A stretch of 64,000 nucleotides of DNA from DASPKM01 sp035628135 (GCA_035628135.1 DASPKM010000013.1:124001-188000); one strand, 5' to 3'; shown: positions 49,775-59,710, numbered from the stretch's first letter. Made by a program: numbers and translations. Notes: generated from the letters alone by a model not told the origin.

Positions 49775-49932
49775 TTAGGCTTTTACAAGGTAATCGGCCA
49801 ATTGTTCTGCTTGTTTCAAAACAGTCTCAAGGGTTTTCTGTTGTTTATCGGAAGGATAGCCATATTTATTCAACGTTCGCTTGACAATTACCATTAGTTT
49901 AGCCCTGGCACTTTCCTTTATTTGTAAAACTT
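49775..49932 (-). pseudogene. Remnant of a type I restriction R-subunit (HsdR) C-terminus
   Basis: About 52 codons read KESARAKLMVIVKRTLNKYGY, then PSDKQQKTLETVLKQAEQLAD, and end in a stop at 49775. This is the conserved end of HsdR proteins (ESVRAKLRVMVKRLLRKYGYPPDKQ type). A TAA precedes the piece, so nothing upstream is left. It suggests a lost type I restriction system. Confidence 0.7.
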
Positions 49933-49995
49933 AATATTTGATCCGACAGTTGAGGATTTCTATTTTTCAGTTTTATAGGGCCAGGATATAAAAGT

Positions 49996-50448
49996 TTAAG
50001 CTGCTGACGTTCGTTCGTTCAGCAGTTTTTGTTTGGCTAAAGTAATGGATTCGCTAAAGGTTTGCATGGGAGTTTTGCCAAAGCAATACCGGCCACTATG
50101 TGGCCTCTGCTGGTTGTAATAAACAAGCCACTCATCGAGGTCTGCCTGAAGAAGTTCTATATTATCGTACAGCTTCTTGCGGAAAGCGATTGCATAGAAT
50201 TCCTCTTGCATGGTCCGGTGCAAACGTTCACAGATGCCATTGCTCTGTGGATGCCGCACTTTGGTTTTACTGTGATCAATACCTTCGATTTGTAAGTACA
50301 GCTCATATTCATGGTTCTCAGGCCTGCCATTGAACTCCGTGCCTCTGTCTGTCAGCACCCGAAGTAGCGGGATCTGTTGCTCATCGAAGAAGGGAAGCAC
50401 ACGATCATTGAAAATGTCAGCAGAAGTAATGGCATGCTTGCTGGTGCT
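49996..50448 (-). pseudogene. 5'-truncated rve transposase remnant
   Basis: The minus strand carries an integrase-core C-terminus: LTDRGTEFNGRPE (second catalytic Asp), then HSKTKVRHPQSNGICERLHRTMQEEFYA (catalytic Glu in the last stretch) and DLDEWLVYYNQQRPHSGRYCF. This resembles IS481/IS3-type transposases. The first 150 or so residues with the first catalytic Asp are missing, and a TAA occurs just upstream of SKHAITSADIF. I could not place the terminal inverted repeats. Confidence 0.75.
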
Positions 50449-50636
50449 TTACCACAATTAGTAACTGGACAGTAACATGTTTCACTGAATTATTCGCAGG
50501 TTTATCCGAAAGAAAACTACGAGCCACAATCTAAAATTACCTTGGCGCAAAACTTCAAAATATCCTTATTGCTAGGATCAATGTTTTGGAGATGCCTTAC
50601 GCCATCCCTGGCATCCATTGCACGAGCTTCGTTCAT

Positions 50637-52970
50637 TTACTCCGCCTTCAAAACCTTCACAGGTTCAACTCGCCCCGCTCGAATGGTTTGGGATAGGACA
50701 GTCAGTAGGCCGACTATGGCAACCAAACCAAAGCCTATGACTGTATTTATAAAGCTCAAATCAACATTACTGCCCATTTCTTCTCTTAGTAAATCAGCGC
50801 AAAGCAAACCTCCTGGAACGCCAATAAGTCCGGCAATCAGGATAAGAATGCTGAAATTTCGGGTTACTGTCCACACCAATTTCATGTTACTTGCGCCCAT
50901 TACTTTTCTTATACCCAGTTCTTTAGTGCGTGTTTCTACTGAGTAACTGGCTATACCTAAAATGCCCAAAGCAGCGATTATCATCACAATCAGGGCAAAG
51001 CCTCCAAAAAATTCCATTTCTCCACTAATTTCTTTTGAATAACGGTACTCTTTTAAGTTATGAAGATTTGCCGTTTTCTCAGGAAAATGGCCTTTCCATA
51101 AGGATTGAATGGCCTTGGTCGCTTCCAATTCTGTCTTTGGCTTTATTTTTATGGTCAAGGTGGTTATTTCATTTGGCAGATACCGATAGATTAAAGGGAG
51201 TTGTTGGCCAATAATCTCATTGGGCATGATGCCAATGACTTGTACAGAGGCAGAGTCCAGCAAGAGATTTTGCCCCACCAGGGGCTCTGACTTAGATTCC
51301 AATAATTTTGCGGCAGCTTCATTCACCAACACATATTGCTCCGTCCTTTGGGGCATATTTTCTGGAAAATTTTGCCCTGATTTTAAGTTGATACCTTCTG
51401 TTTCAATTGTTTTTGGGTCAATACTTACGTAATTTATTTCCAGAGTCTTATCGTTTAGCGTTACAGAATCTTTACCTACTTTAATCGGTTCATAATACCA
51501 GTTAGTCGCCAAAATCGCTTCTACCTGACTTAACTGGCTTATTTCGTTTTGCAGTTGTCCATATTTTTCACCTTTTAAGTCAAGTGTCAGAACATTGGAT
51601 GGCACGGTTGAGCTGATGATTGCATTGTTTTTTCTATCATAATCGGCTACTATGACAACCAATATCATAAACATAATGGTCACAGAAAATTGAACGACAA
51701 TTAAAGCTTTGTAAACAGCAATCCCCCGGAACAACTTTATATTCTTCATTTTACGCAAAACCTGTATGGGCTGAAACGCTGATAATAGCCATGACGGAAA
51801 TGCCCCTGCGACTAAGCCGGTGATAACTGCGTAGGTTAAAAGGGCTAAAATAAAGATTGGATCCCAGGAAAATGTCACATCATCCATATCGGGTATATAG
51901 TGGGCTAAAATATTAACACATGGCACAGTAAACAACAAAGCAAATAAGGAAACAAGGGTCGATTCCATTAAAAATTGACCAATAATTTGTCCTCTTCTTG
52001 CGCCTATCGTTTTGCGAATACCTACTTCCTGCGCCCGGGAGAAGGCACGCGCCAATGCCAGACTGATATAGTTGAAAGCAGATAAAAGGGTTAAGGATAA
52101 AATTAATAATAGCAGCGTTTTTACGCCTTCCCAACTAACACCCGCATTGGGGTCATTTTTAATAACAACTTTTCCAGGGGTAATATCTTCTATGGGTTGT
52201 GCAAAAAAATGGAGATTGCTCTTGTCCAATTTCCGACTATAGTTCTGGAGTGTTGTATTAAGTTGCTTTATATCATCTTCTGATTTTAAACGTACGTAAA
52301 CTGCTGAACTCTTAAAGTCTCCCCAGCTTTGTGAAATATTCCTAATTGCTCCTGTTTTTTCAAGCGTTTCAGCAGCATTAATAGAACACATTGCCTCAAT
52401 GGGTAGATGTGTTTGTAAAGGCGGGTCCTGGATAATTCCCTCAACGGTATAAGAACCTAAATTTTCAAATTGAACAGTTTGTCCTAAAGGATCAGTGTTT
52501 CCAAATATTTTTTTTGCTGTTTCTTTAGTTAGAAAAACGGCGGTGGATTTATTGGAAAGGCTTTGTGCATTACCTGACAACAATTTAAAGCCAAAAACTT
52601 CAAAAAAAGAAGGCTCCGAAAATTTTATATCAATAGGTACATCACCTTTGTCAGTTTGCAACTTATGTTTTCCTGCCAGACGTACTTTTACGGTTTTTTC
52701 AACAAAGGAGACGCTTTCCATTTGAGTCGCCAATGGTAGTGGAGCTGTTGCCCATTTGGTTTGTTCCCCTTCCTTTGTTTCCTGCGTAAGTATCCGTACT
52801 ATCTGATTTAGTTTAGGATGAAAATGGTCTGTATCGTAATCGGCTTTTAGGCCTGTAAAAAGAATAACACCCACCGCCATGCTCAGTGACAAGCTCAGTA
52901 TATTGACTAATGAAAAAAGCTTGTTTTTCAGGAGTATACGTATGGCGATTTTCAGAGAATTCTTTATCAT
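50637..52970 (-). CDS. MacB/FtsX-type ABC transporter permease
   Basis: 777 residues. Two FtsX-type permease domains: the first begins with TM1 at about 21-40 (FSLVNILSLSLSMAVGVILF), a MacB-like periplasmic core (about 40-280), TMs at about 285-305, 340-360 and 375-395 (GIRKTIGARRGQIIGQFLMES); the second lies after a TM at about 428-448 and ends with TM near 670-775 (GIRKVMGASNMKLVWTVTRN). The K/R-x-I/L-GAxxxxI motif before TM helices is typical of the family. The partner ATPase is not encoded next to it, so it may be an orphan. It may export peptides or lipids or act in envelope stress. Confidence 0.88.
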   Translation of the reverse strand: MIKNSLKIAIRILLKNKLFSLVNILSLSLSMAVGVILFTGLKADYDTDHFHPKLNQIVRILTQETKEGEQTKWATAPLPLATQMESVSFVEKTVKVRLAGKHKLQTDKGDVPIDIKFSEPSFFEVFGFKLLSGNAQSLSNKSTAVFLTKETAKKIFGNTDPLGQTVQFENLGSYTVEGIIQDPPLQTHLPIEAMCSINAAETLEKTGAIRNISQSWGDFKSSAVYVRLKSEDDIKQLNTTLQNYSRKLDKSNLHFFAQPIEDITPGKVVIKNDPNAGVSWEGVKTLLLLILSLTLLSAFNYISLALARAFSRAQEVGIRKTIGARRGQIIGQFLMESTLVSLFALLFTVPCVNILAHYIPDMDDVTFSWDPIFILALLTYAVITGLVAGAFPSWLLSAFQPIQVLRKMKNIKLFRGIAVYKALIVVQFSVTIMFMILVVIVADYDRKNNAIISSTVPSNVLTLDLKGEKYGQLQNEISQLSQVEAILATNWYYEPIKVGKDSVTLNDKTLEINYVSIDPKTIETEGINLKSGQNFPENMPQRTEQYVLVNEAAAKLLESKSEPLVGQNLLLDSASVQVIGIMPNEIIGQQLPLIYRYLPNEITTLTIKIKPKTELEATKAIQSLWKGHFPEKTANLHNLKEYRYSKEISGEMEFFGGFALIVMIIAALGILGIASYSVETRTKELGIRKVMGASNMKLVWTVTRNFSILILIAGLIGVPGGLLCADLLREEMGSNVDLSFINTVIGFGLVAIVGLLTVLSQTIRAGRVEPVKVLKAE

Positions 52971-53463
52971 AATTTAAAATGGGTTAAAGTACACAACATT
53001 TTAACCCAAATGAGACTACGGGAATAGTTGCCGGGTTACACGAAAGGAAAAATTTTTACGAAATTTTTATGGTTTTATTCTTTGTTATTTTGCGCCTCTA
53101 CTTTAATACGGAATATGTAAATCATTTTTTTCGATCTTGATTCTGAATTAATTAATATGATTTGGCTCACACTTAGTAACACCACAGAAACGAGGATATG
53201 GTAATCATCAGCAATATTATTTATACAAACATAAATCAGAGTCTTGTGTTAGGACTGAAAGCTGTATTGGATCTAGGAGATCGATAGATTATTGAACAGC
53301 TATAAAGTTTCCAGTTGTATTTGCAAAATCGGTCCCCCATCCGCTGCGACTCGCGGAACATACTTCCTAAATATGTTGGGACCTTCATCCATTGTAATCA
53401 AATATTGGTATATTTAAATCAACATTACGAATGTTGTAAATATAACCTTTGGTAAGGAATTAT
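52971..53463. other. Intergenic, nothing recognised
   Basis: About 490 bp of AT-rich sequence after the start of the permease gene, without a convincing reading frame, hairpin or known element. It is the left half of a 1 kb gap whose right half holds a pseudogene. Confidence 0.5.
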
Positions 53464-53786
53464 ATGCTTCATAAATTTAGACAGTATAGCCCTTCCCCTT
53501 GCACTGAAATTCTTTTTTTAGGAACTTCCAGCCTGACATCGATAATGGAACAGATTTCTTCTATGGACGATCACGTAATTATTTCTGGCAAATTTTACCG
53601 TTAGTCTTCGGGCAGCCGAATTTGAAAACTTAACCACTACACAAAAAAATTGTATTTCTGCATCAATATAAAATTGACGTTCAGGACATAATACTAGAAT
53701 TAGAGAATGTTCCAGTTGGGGAAGAAGCAAACTATGATGACCACCGCCATCACATCAATATTAACAGCTGCATACAATATCAATAA
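53464..53786 (+). pseudogene. Broken uracil-DNA-glycosylase-superfamily-like gene
   Basis: From the ATG at 53464 the codons read MLHKFRQYSPSPCTEILFLGT; after a one-base shift the frame continues QPDIDNGTDFFYGRSRNYFW, QILPLVFGQPNLKT and a stop, then in the same frame IDVQDIILELENVPVGEEANYDD. The GTFxPD...FFYGRSRNYFWQxLP core belongs to small UDG-superfamily-like proteins. One frameshift and one in-frame stop inactivate it, and the C-terminal half is missing after about 53786. Confidence 0.75.
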
Positions 53787-54041
53787 CGCCAAATCCCCTA
53801 CCTTGATTAATCGGAAATATCTTGACACACGGGATTCACTTTTAATCTTGATTGCAGACCCGTGTCATGACCAGACCTGACAACAGGAACACGAAATTTG
53901 TACTTAAAACGTCTATACTGCTTCGAGTAACAATCTGGTAAATCTTGTCAATAAGAAAATCGAATCAAAGAAAGATAACTATAAGTACCATTGACTGCGT
54001 ACCAATAAAATAGAAATATCGTCAACAATTTGTAAACTCCT
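53787..54041. other. Intergenic, nothing recognised
   Basis: About 250 bp with no gene or hairpin, between the broken glycosylase-like gene and mnmE. Confidence 0.4.
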
Positions 54042-55427
54042 CTACTTCCCAATACAAAACTTCCCAAATATCCACCCCAATTGCTCATCATTCGTGATCT
54101 CCCCAGTTATCTCCCCGAGGAAATGCAAGCAACGCCTAATATCCAACGCCACCAAATCACCAGGTATTTTATTATCCAAACCCGCACGAATATCAGCCAA
54201 TGATTTGGCCACCTCCTGCAACGCCGCAAAATGCCTGGCATTGGTAACAATAGTATTCTCTGTATTGATACTGCCACCCGTCACCAAGCGCACTAATGCG
54301 GATTTCAACTCATCGATCCCTGTCGCATTCTTCGCCGAGATGAACAACAAATTATCCCTCACTCCAAACTTTCTTTCCAAAAAATTCATATCAGCAACAT
54401 CAGCCTTATTACCTACCGTTAAAAACACTGCACCTTTCGCCTGCAACGCTGAAGTTGCTTCGCGTAATTCTTCAGCAGAAAGATCTTTTACATCGAATAA
54501 ATACAACACCACATCCGCCTGCTCCATTTTTTCCAAACTCTTGCCCACACCGATGGACTCTATAATATCCGAGGTGTGTTCACGCAAACCTGCAGTGTCA
54601 ATCAACCGAAATAAAATACCTTCAATATTCAACACCTCTTCAATAGTATCACGCGTAGTGCCCGCGATATCACTGACAATTGCCCGGTCTTCATTCAACA
54701 AAGTATTCAGCAAAGTAGACTTACCCGCATTAGGCTTCCCGATGATCGCCACCTGCACACCATGACGAATAACATTGCCCAGTTTAAAAGAATCCAGCAA
54801 CCGATAGGTGGTCGTTTCTAATTCGCCAATCAGTGCATAGAACTGCGTGCGGTCCGCAAACTCTACGTCTTCCTGGGAAAAATCAAGCTCCAGTTCCATC
54901 AACGCTGAAAATTTCAACAATTGCTCGCGTAATGCACTTAAGGTACTGGAGAACCCGCCCCGCATGGTATGCAACGCGGTCTTAAGAGAAGCCGCAGAAT
55001 TACTGGCTATCAAATCAGCCACTGCTTCAGCCTGCGACAAATCCAGCTTGCCATTTAAAAATGCCTTCATGGTAAACTCGCCGGGCCTGGCCAGCCGCGC
55101 GCCATGTTTTACACAAGCTGCAATTACCTGTTCCTGTAAATAAGGTGACCCGTGACAGGATATCTCGATCACATCCTCGCCGGTATACGATTTAGGTGCC
55201 CTGAAAATGGAGATGACTACTTCATCCAATACCTCGCCTTCATCCTTTAAATACCCAACGTGCAATGTATGAGAAGGCTGCTCCGACAGATCCTTAGAAG
55301 GAAATAATTCATTTGCTATTCGCACGCTTTCCTTGCCGCTTAACCTGATCATTCCAATAGCGCCAATACCCGGTGGCGTCGCTAATGCCACTATCGTTTC
55401 ATGCCAGCCTGCAAGCTTATTCGACAT
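54042..55427 (-). CDS. mnmE: tRNA uridine-34 modification GTPase MnmE
   Basis: 461 residues from the ATG at 55427; a Met at 55445 is also in frame. An N-terminal folate-binding domain (IVALATPPGIGAIGMIRLSG, then SYTGEDVIEISCHGSPYLQE, and the ARPGEFTMKAFLNGKLDLSQAEAVADLI core) is followed by the G domain: GKPNAGKST (P-loop, near 227), TTRDT with DTAGLRE, and NKADV (G4). It ends with CIGK, where the Cys is essential. With MnmG it modifies the wobble uridine of tRNAs. It is a core bacterial gene with nothing unusual. Confidence 0.97.
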   Translation of the reverse strand: MSNKLAGWHETIVALATPPGIGAIGMIRLSGKESVRIANELFPSKDLSEQPSHTLHVGYLKDEGEVLDEVVISIFRAPKSYTGEDVIEISCHGSPYLQEQVIAACVKHGARLARPGEFTMKAFLNGKLDLSQAEAVADLIASNSAASLKTALHTMRGGFSSTLSALREQLLKFSALMELELDFSQEDVEFADRTQFYALIGELETTTYRLLDSFKLGNVIRHGVQVAIIGKPNAGKSTLLNTLLNEDRAIVSDIAGTTRDTIEEVLNIEGILFRLIDTAGLREHTSDIIESIGVGKSLEKMEQADVVLYLFDVKDLSAEELREATSALQAKGAVFLTVGNKADVADMNFLERKFGVRDNLLFISAKNATGIDELKSALVRLVTGGSINTENTIVTNARHFAALQEVAKSLADIRAGLDNKIPGDLVALDIRRCLHFLGEITGEITNDEQLGWIFGKFCIGK

Positions 55428-55671
55428 AGGGCGCAAATTAACCATTTAGCCATAAAATCAAATTGCCCGTCAGCCGGTTAGCCACGGGCAATGATCTATT
55501 TCCTCAATTCACACTGGTAACCGAATGCAACAGATTATCCCGACACGCTACTTACTGAACTCGCAAACCATTCAATCATTGCTAACGTTACAGAAGTGAT
55601 TTTCGCAAGCCAAAGCAATCATCGCAAACAATAATCTATTAGCCGGCACCAGGCCAATCCGCCCACCCACA

Positions 55672-56496
55672 TCAGTCCTGGTCCAACCTAAACACTACGG
55701 GCTGCTTCTTCCACGACTTCACCTGCCTTCCATTCTGTACAGCAGGTATCCATTTCCCGCTCTTCTTAATCACCCGCACCGCCTCAAGCTTCAACTCTTC
55801 CGGGCCGCTAATGGCCTCCACATCACTCACAACTCCCTCCTTGTCCACTATAAACTGCACGATCACCGTTCCTGATACATTGTTCTCGATGGCATCGTTA
55901 GGGTAACGCAAGGTCTTCAGCAAAAACCGTTTCCACGATTCAATCCCCCCAGGATACTGCGATTCGATCTGCACACTTACAAACGTCTGCTCCCAATCCG
56001 TTTCGTCCTTCCTCACCGGCGCCTCTATCACACCTTTGCCATCATCGTTCGGCGGAGCAACAATGCCATCGTCCTTCTCGCCTTCCCTGTTAATAGTACC
56101 GATCTTGGTGTCCTTCAGGGAATCTATTTCGGGCGGAGCTTCATCGGGCTTTACTTCTTCATCCCGGGTTATAACAGGCGGCGTGAATTGCTTCACTTCC
56201 ACTTCTACCGGCTTTTGTTTCGGAGGTTCCACAACAGGCGGCTCCGGCTCTTCTTTCTTCAGGTCCTGCAACTGCGCGTCTGCAACGATGTATTGCTTTG
56301 CAGGCTTATCGCCGGAGCCAAACGTGAAAGAATACAACAAGAACAAAAAAACACAAGCCAGCACCATTGAAATAACGGATATGTATAACCGCCTTGCATA
56401 GTTCGTGCGCAACTCATAAGCCCCGTAGGCTTTATTCCTGCCATCGAAGATGATGTCCAGCACGTCGGACTGCAGGATCTTATTAACGTCTATCAT
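55672..56496 (-). CDS. TonB-like energy transducer, paralogue 1
   Basis: 274 residues. An N-terminal cytoplasmic stretch (IIFDGRNKAYGAYELRTNYARRL) leads into one TM at about 38-58, then a Glu/Pro/Lys-rich periplasmic spanning region (about 75-165), and a TonB C-terminal domain (YPGGIESWKRFLLKTLRYPNDA, VSGTVIVQFIVDKEGVVSDVEAI, SGKWIPAVQNGRQVKSWKKQPVVF). It shares organisation and sequence with the gene at 56634, 137 bp away. TonB carries proton-motive energy to outer-membrane receptors. Confidence 0.88.
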   Translation of the reverse strand: MIDVNKILQSDVLDIIFDGRNKAYGAYELRTNYARRLYISVISMVLACVFLFLLYSFTFGSGDKPAKQYIVADAQLQDLKKEEPEPPVVEPPKQKPVEVEVKQFTPPVITRDEEVKPDEAPPEIDSLKDTKIGTINREGEKDDGIVAPPNDDGKGVIEAPVRKDETDWEQTFVSVQIESQYPGGIESWKRFLLKTLRYPNDAIENNVSGTVIVQFIVDKEGVVSDVEAISGPEELKLEAVRVIKKSGKWIPAVQNGRQVKSWKKQPVVFRLDQD

Positions 56497-56633
56497 AAAA
56501 CAGTTATTTATACCTAAGATTCACGCGCATCGCCTTTCCACATGCGCCGTTAAAAAAAAATAACTGTTACGGATAACCGAAAAAGTAAGGCCGCCATCGC
56601 TGGCGGCCCTACATAGCTTATGGAACAAATTCT

Positions 56634-57464
56634 TTATTCAGTTTCCAAACGGAATACGATAGGTTGCTTTTTATACGACTTCACCTGGCGTCCATTCTGT
56701 ACCGCGGGTGTCCAGCTACCACTCTTCTTAATTACACGCACAGCCTCATCCCTCAACTCCTGCGGACCGCTGATAGCTTCCACCTCGCTCACCACACCGG
56801 CCTTGTCCACGATGAACTGTACTATCACTGTACCCTGGATCTCGTTATCGATAGCGTCCTGCGGGTAACGCAGGTTCTTGTTCAGGTAACGCTGCCATGC
56901 ACTGGCCCCACCGGGATACTCAGACTCGATCTCCACCTTGGTAAAGGTCTTGTCCCAATCTTCTTCTTCTTTCTTAGGAGCTTCTACCACACCCTTGCCT
57001 TCGTCGGATACGGGCGGGGCAACTATACCTTCGTCCTTGATACCTTCCTGGTTAATGGTACCGATCTTGGTCTCTTCCAGCTTCTCCACTTCCGGTGGTT
57101 TCTCATCTTCCTTCACTTCCTCGTCCTTCACGATCTTGGGAGGAGTGAATTTAGTGATCTCCACTTTAGGAGGCTCGGGCTTCGGAGGAGGAGGGGGCGG
57201 AGGTGGTTCCTCTTTCTTCTCTTCCTTAATTTCTTCCAGCTGCACGTCCTGCACTACCATTTGCTTCTTGTCTTCATCACCGCCCATGGCATTGCCAAGG
57301 AAATAGGCGAGAAAAAGAAGCACACAAAGCGCTGCCGTACCGATAAGGGCAACCGTCAACCGCTTGTTATAGGTTTTTCTCAGTTCATAAGCGCCATACT
57401 CCTTGTTCCGGCCCTCAAAGATCAGGTCCAGGATGTCGGCGCTCATAATTTTATTGATATCCAT
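56634..57464 (-). CDS. TonB-like energy transducer, paralogue 2
   Basis: 276 residues with the same plan as the gene at 55672: AYELRKTYNKRL, one TM at about 38-58, the Pro-rich strip EEPPPPPPPPKPEPPK, and the C-terminal TonB domain (YPGGASAWQRYLNKNLRYPQDA, GTVIVQFIVDKAGVVSEVEAI). The linker is longer in Pro and shorter in acidic residues than in paralogue 1. Lies 58 bp from ExbD and is the nearer of the two paralogues to the ExbB/ExbD genes. Confidence 0.88.
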   Translation of the reverse strand: MDINKIMSADILDLIFEGRNKEYGAYELRKTYNKRLTVALIGTAALCVLLFLAYFLGNAMGGDEDKKQMVVQDVQLEEIKEEKKEEPPPPPPPPKPEPPKVEITKFTPPKIVKDEEVKEDEKPPEVEKLEETKIGTINQEGIKDEGIVAPPVSDEGKGVVEAPKKEEEDWDKTFTKVEIESEYPGGASAWQRYLNKNLRYPQDAIDNEIQGTVIVQFIVDKAGVVSEVEAISGPQELRDEAVRVIKKSGSWTPAVQNGRQVKSYKKQPIVFRLETE

Positions 57465-57522
57465 AAGCCAAGTTTAAAGTAATTAGATTCAATTTAACCG
57501 GGTTTCCATAACATTCCCGGTT

Positions 57523-58065
57523 TTATTTTCTGCTATCAGCACCCTCGGTCGCCCTAATCAGTTGAACTTCAACAGGCGCAATGTCCACCAACGCATACCT
57601 TTTCACATCGTTAATGGTCATCTCATCCAGGATGTCCACCGTATTCTTGTAAGTAGCCTCATTATCAGCCTTTATCACCACCATGAAATCCTTGGGGTCG
57701 GTTGACCGCTTCTTGTCGAGGATGATATTGCGCACATCTTTGAACCCGGTGGTCTTGAAATTAGATCCGTCCGGTAAAAGCTGTCCTTCGTAGTAATATA
57801 CCACGTTATTTTTCCCGAGCATAAGGGTAAGCGCGCCTGATTCCTTCAGCTTGTTCTGCTCTTCGGGCTTATCCGTATCCTTAGGCAGGAACAACTGCAT
57901 GGAAGTAGGCTGGCTCATGGTAGTGGTGAAGATGAAGAACGTAATCAGCAGGAAGCCAAGGTCCACCATCGGGGTAAGGTCTACCCTGGTCGACAATTTC
58001 TTCTGTTTTTTTACGCCTGGACCTTTTTTATGTCCACCCCCACTCGAGGTATCCATTTCTGCCAT
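57523..58065 (-). CDS. exbD: ExbD/TolR-type biopolymer transport protein
   Basis: 180 residues. A short Lys-rich start (GGGHKKGPGVKKQKKLS) precedes TRVDLTPMVDLGFLLITFFIFTT, a single TM with the conserved Asp (near residue 34) of ExbD, and a periplasmic domain with a C-terminal beta fold (FMVVIKADNEATYKNTVDILDEM). ExbD partners ExbB and TonB. The second ExbD gene is 29 bp upstream. Confidence 0.92.
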   Translation of the reverse strand: MAEMDTSSGGGHKKGPGVKKQKKLSTRVDLTPMVDLGFLLITFFIFTTTMSQPTSMQLFLPKDTDKPEEQNKLKESGALTLMLGKNNVVYYYEGQLLPDGSNFKTTGFKDVRNIILDKKRSTDPKDFMVVIKADNEATYKNTVDILDEMTINDVKRYALVDIAPVEVQLIRATEGADSRK

Positions 58066-58094
58066 ATCGCAAAAATTTTAATGTGAGTTAATTA

Positions 58095-58763
58095 TTAATG
58101 GCTTTCAGCCCGGGCCTTCTTTGCCAGCTCGCTGCCGGGCGGAACGCCTTCGGGATTGGTAACCATTTTAAACTTGAACAGTTCATTTTTCTTGAACGCG
58201 TCCATAACCGCTTTGAATGTCGGGTACTTCGACTCGTTATCGCCCTTTACCAGCAGGTTCATGGTTTTGCCCTGCATTACATCCACCGTCGCTCTCATCC
58301 ATACCTGCAACTCATTGTTCAACGTGTCTGTCACGGGTATGCCTGGCAAATTCATGCCAGCGAGTTGCTCGGGGGACTTTTGCAAAGCAGATTTCAGCTG
58401 CGAAAAGGGCACCCCTATATAATATCCTGGAAAAGAGAACATTGCCTTTTCCTGGGCGGTCAGGTTCAGGTTCTTGGCTTCATTTACAGCCTCGATCACC
58501 TCAGCCTTAAAGTTGTTGTCCTTGGCGCCCAGGTCATCGGACAGCGAGTAAAATACTCTTCCACTCTTATCGATAGTAATCATTACTACATTCTTCATCT
58601 CGGCCACCGTGGTCTGCACGGAAGTGGGGGTTTGCACCTCCAGGGCTTCTGCCGGCTTGAACTGGGTTGCAAGAATGAAGAAGGAGAGTAGCAGGAAGGC
58701 CACGTCGCACATAGCGGTCATGTCAATATTCGTGCTCTTCCTCGGAATCTTAATTTTAGGCAT
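58095..58763 (-). CDS. exbD: Second ExbD/TolR-type protein
   Basis: 222 residues. MPKIKIPRKSTNIDMTAMCD, then the TM (VAFLLLSFFILATQF) with the conserved Asp near residue 20 in CDVAFL, and a larger periplasmic domain than usual, with an extra stretch from about 70 to 130 (KNLNLTAQEKAMFSFPGYYIGVPFSQL). Two ExbD paralogues beside two TonB paralogues suggests paired complexes with different receptors. Confidence 0.9.
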   Translation of the reverse strand: MPKIKIPRKSTNIDMTAMCDVAFLLLSFFILATQFKPAEALEVQTPTSVQTTVAEMKNVVMITIDKSGRVFYSLSDDLGAKDNNFKAEVIEAVNEAKNLNLTAQEKAMFSFPGYYIGVPFSQLKSALQKSPEQLAGMNLPGIPVTDTLNNELQVWMRATVDVMQGKTMNLLVKGDNESKYPTFKAVMDAFKKNELFKFKMVTNPEGVPPGSELAKKARAESH

Positions 58764-58840
58764 ATAAGCTCAATGTTGAGTATAAGAAATAGATGCTGAA
58801 AGTGCAACAATCCATACGGACCCGCGTATTAAAATTCCAA

Positions 58841-59710
58841 TTATTTGTACTGTGAAGCGAAGCTCTGTGTTAATGTGAAGCCGCTCTCATCAATACCGTA
58901 AGTGATAGCATCGATTTTAGTGGTAAATACGTTGTACATGATGATGGCTACCGCGGAAGTACCGATACCCAGGGCCGTATTGTAAAGGGCCTCGGAAATA
59001 CCTCTGGAAAGCTCGCGGGCCGCGTCGCCGCCACCTTGCTGGCCAAGCGCAGAGAACGAAGTGATCATACCGATTACCGTTCCTAAAAGACCGAGAAGCG
59101 TTGCAACAGACGCCAGGGTAGACAGGAATACAAGGTTCTTTTCCAACATGGGCAATTCCAGCGCCGTGGCCTCCTCCACTTCCTTTTGGATGGCCAGCAC
59201 TTTCTGTTCAGTATCCAGTTCGGCGGCAGGTATCATTTCCTTATACTTGCGAAGACCGGCTTTCATTACATTAGCCACAGAACCTTTTTGGCGGTCGCAC
59301 TCGGAAATGGCTGCATCAACATTTTTATTGGCCAGGTGATATTGCACTTTGCGGATAAACTCTGCAATATTACCCTTGCCGGTAGCTTTGGTAATGGTCA
59401 GGAAACGCTCGATGGTAAAAGTGAGCACTATCAAAAAACAAGCTATAAGAACAGGAACGATCACGCCACCTTCATACATCCTAACCAATCCTCCCTTGGG
59501 CTCTTCATGTTTGGGAAAAAACCAGGATTCGCCTGACCTGTCCGGCTTTTCAAAATTGCTCGGATCTCCTAAAATAAACCGCCAGATTACAAACCCTGCA
59601 ATCACGCATACAAGCGGCGCTATCCACGCTATGGCATTGCTTTTTTTCTTTGGTTGAACCGATGTAGAGCTCTTAACAGCAGTTGTTGCAGTTGGTCTTG
59701 TTTCAGCCAT
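58841..59710 (-). CDS. exbB: ExbB/MotA/TolQ-type proton channel
   Basis: 289 residues, TM at about 28-46, 84-104, 190-215 and 240-260. The conserved TolQ/ExbB region includes LEKNLVFLSTLASVATLLGLLGTVIGMITSFSAL and EALYNTALGIGTSAVAIIMYNVF, the pore-lining helices that carry protons. It is the first gene of the minus-strand operon exbB-exbD-exbD-tonB-tonB (78, 29, 58 and 137 bp gaps). It would energise the TonB-dependent receptors, including those in this window. Confidence 0.93.
   Translation of the reverse strand: MAETRPTATTAVKSSTSVQPKKKSNAIAWIAPLVCVIAGFVIWRFILGDPSNFEKPDRSGESWFFPKHEEPKGGLVRMYEGGVIVPVLIACFLIVLTFTIERFLTITKATGKGNIAEFIRKVQYHLANKNVDAAISECDRQKGSVANVMKAGLRKYKEMIPAAELDTEQKVLAIQKEVEEATALELPMLEKNLVFLSTLASVATLLGLLGTVIGMITSFSALGQQGGGDAARELSRGISEALYNTALGIGTSAVAIIMYNVFTTKIDAITYGIDESGFTLTQSFASQYK

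Noticed and set aside
53518..53730. Minus-strand open frame of 70 codons
   Set aside because: It is antisense to the broken UDG-like gene, whose plus-strand motifs are recognisable.
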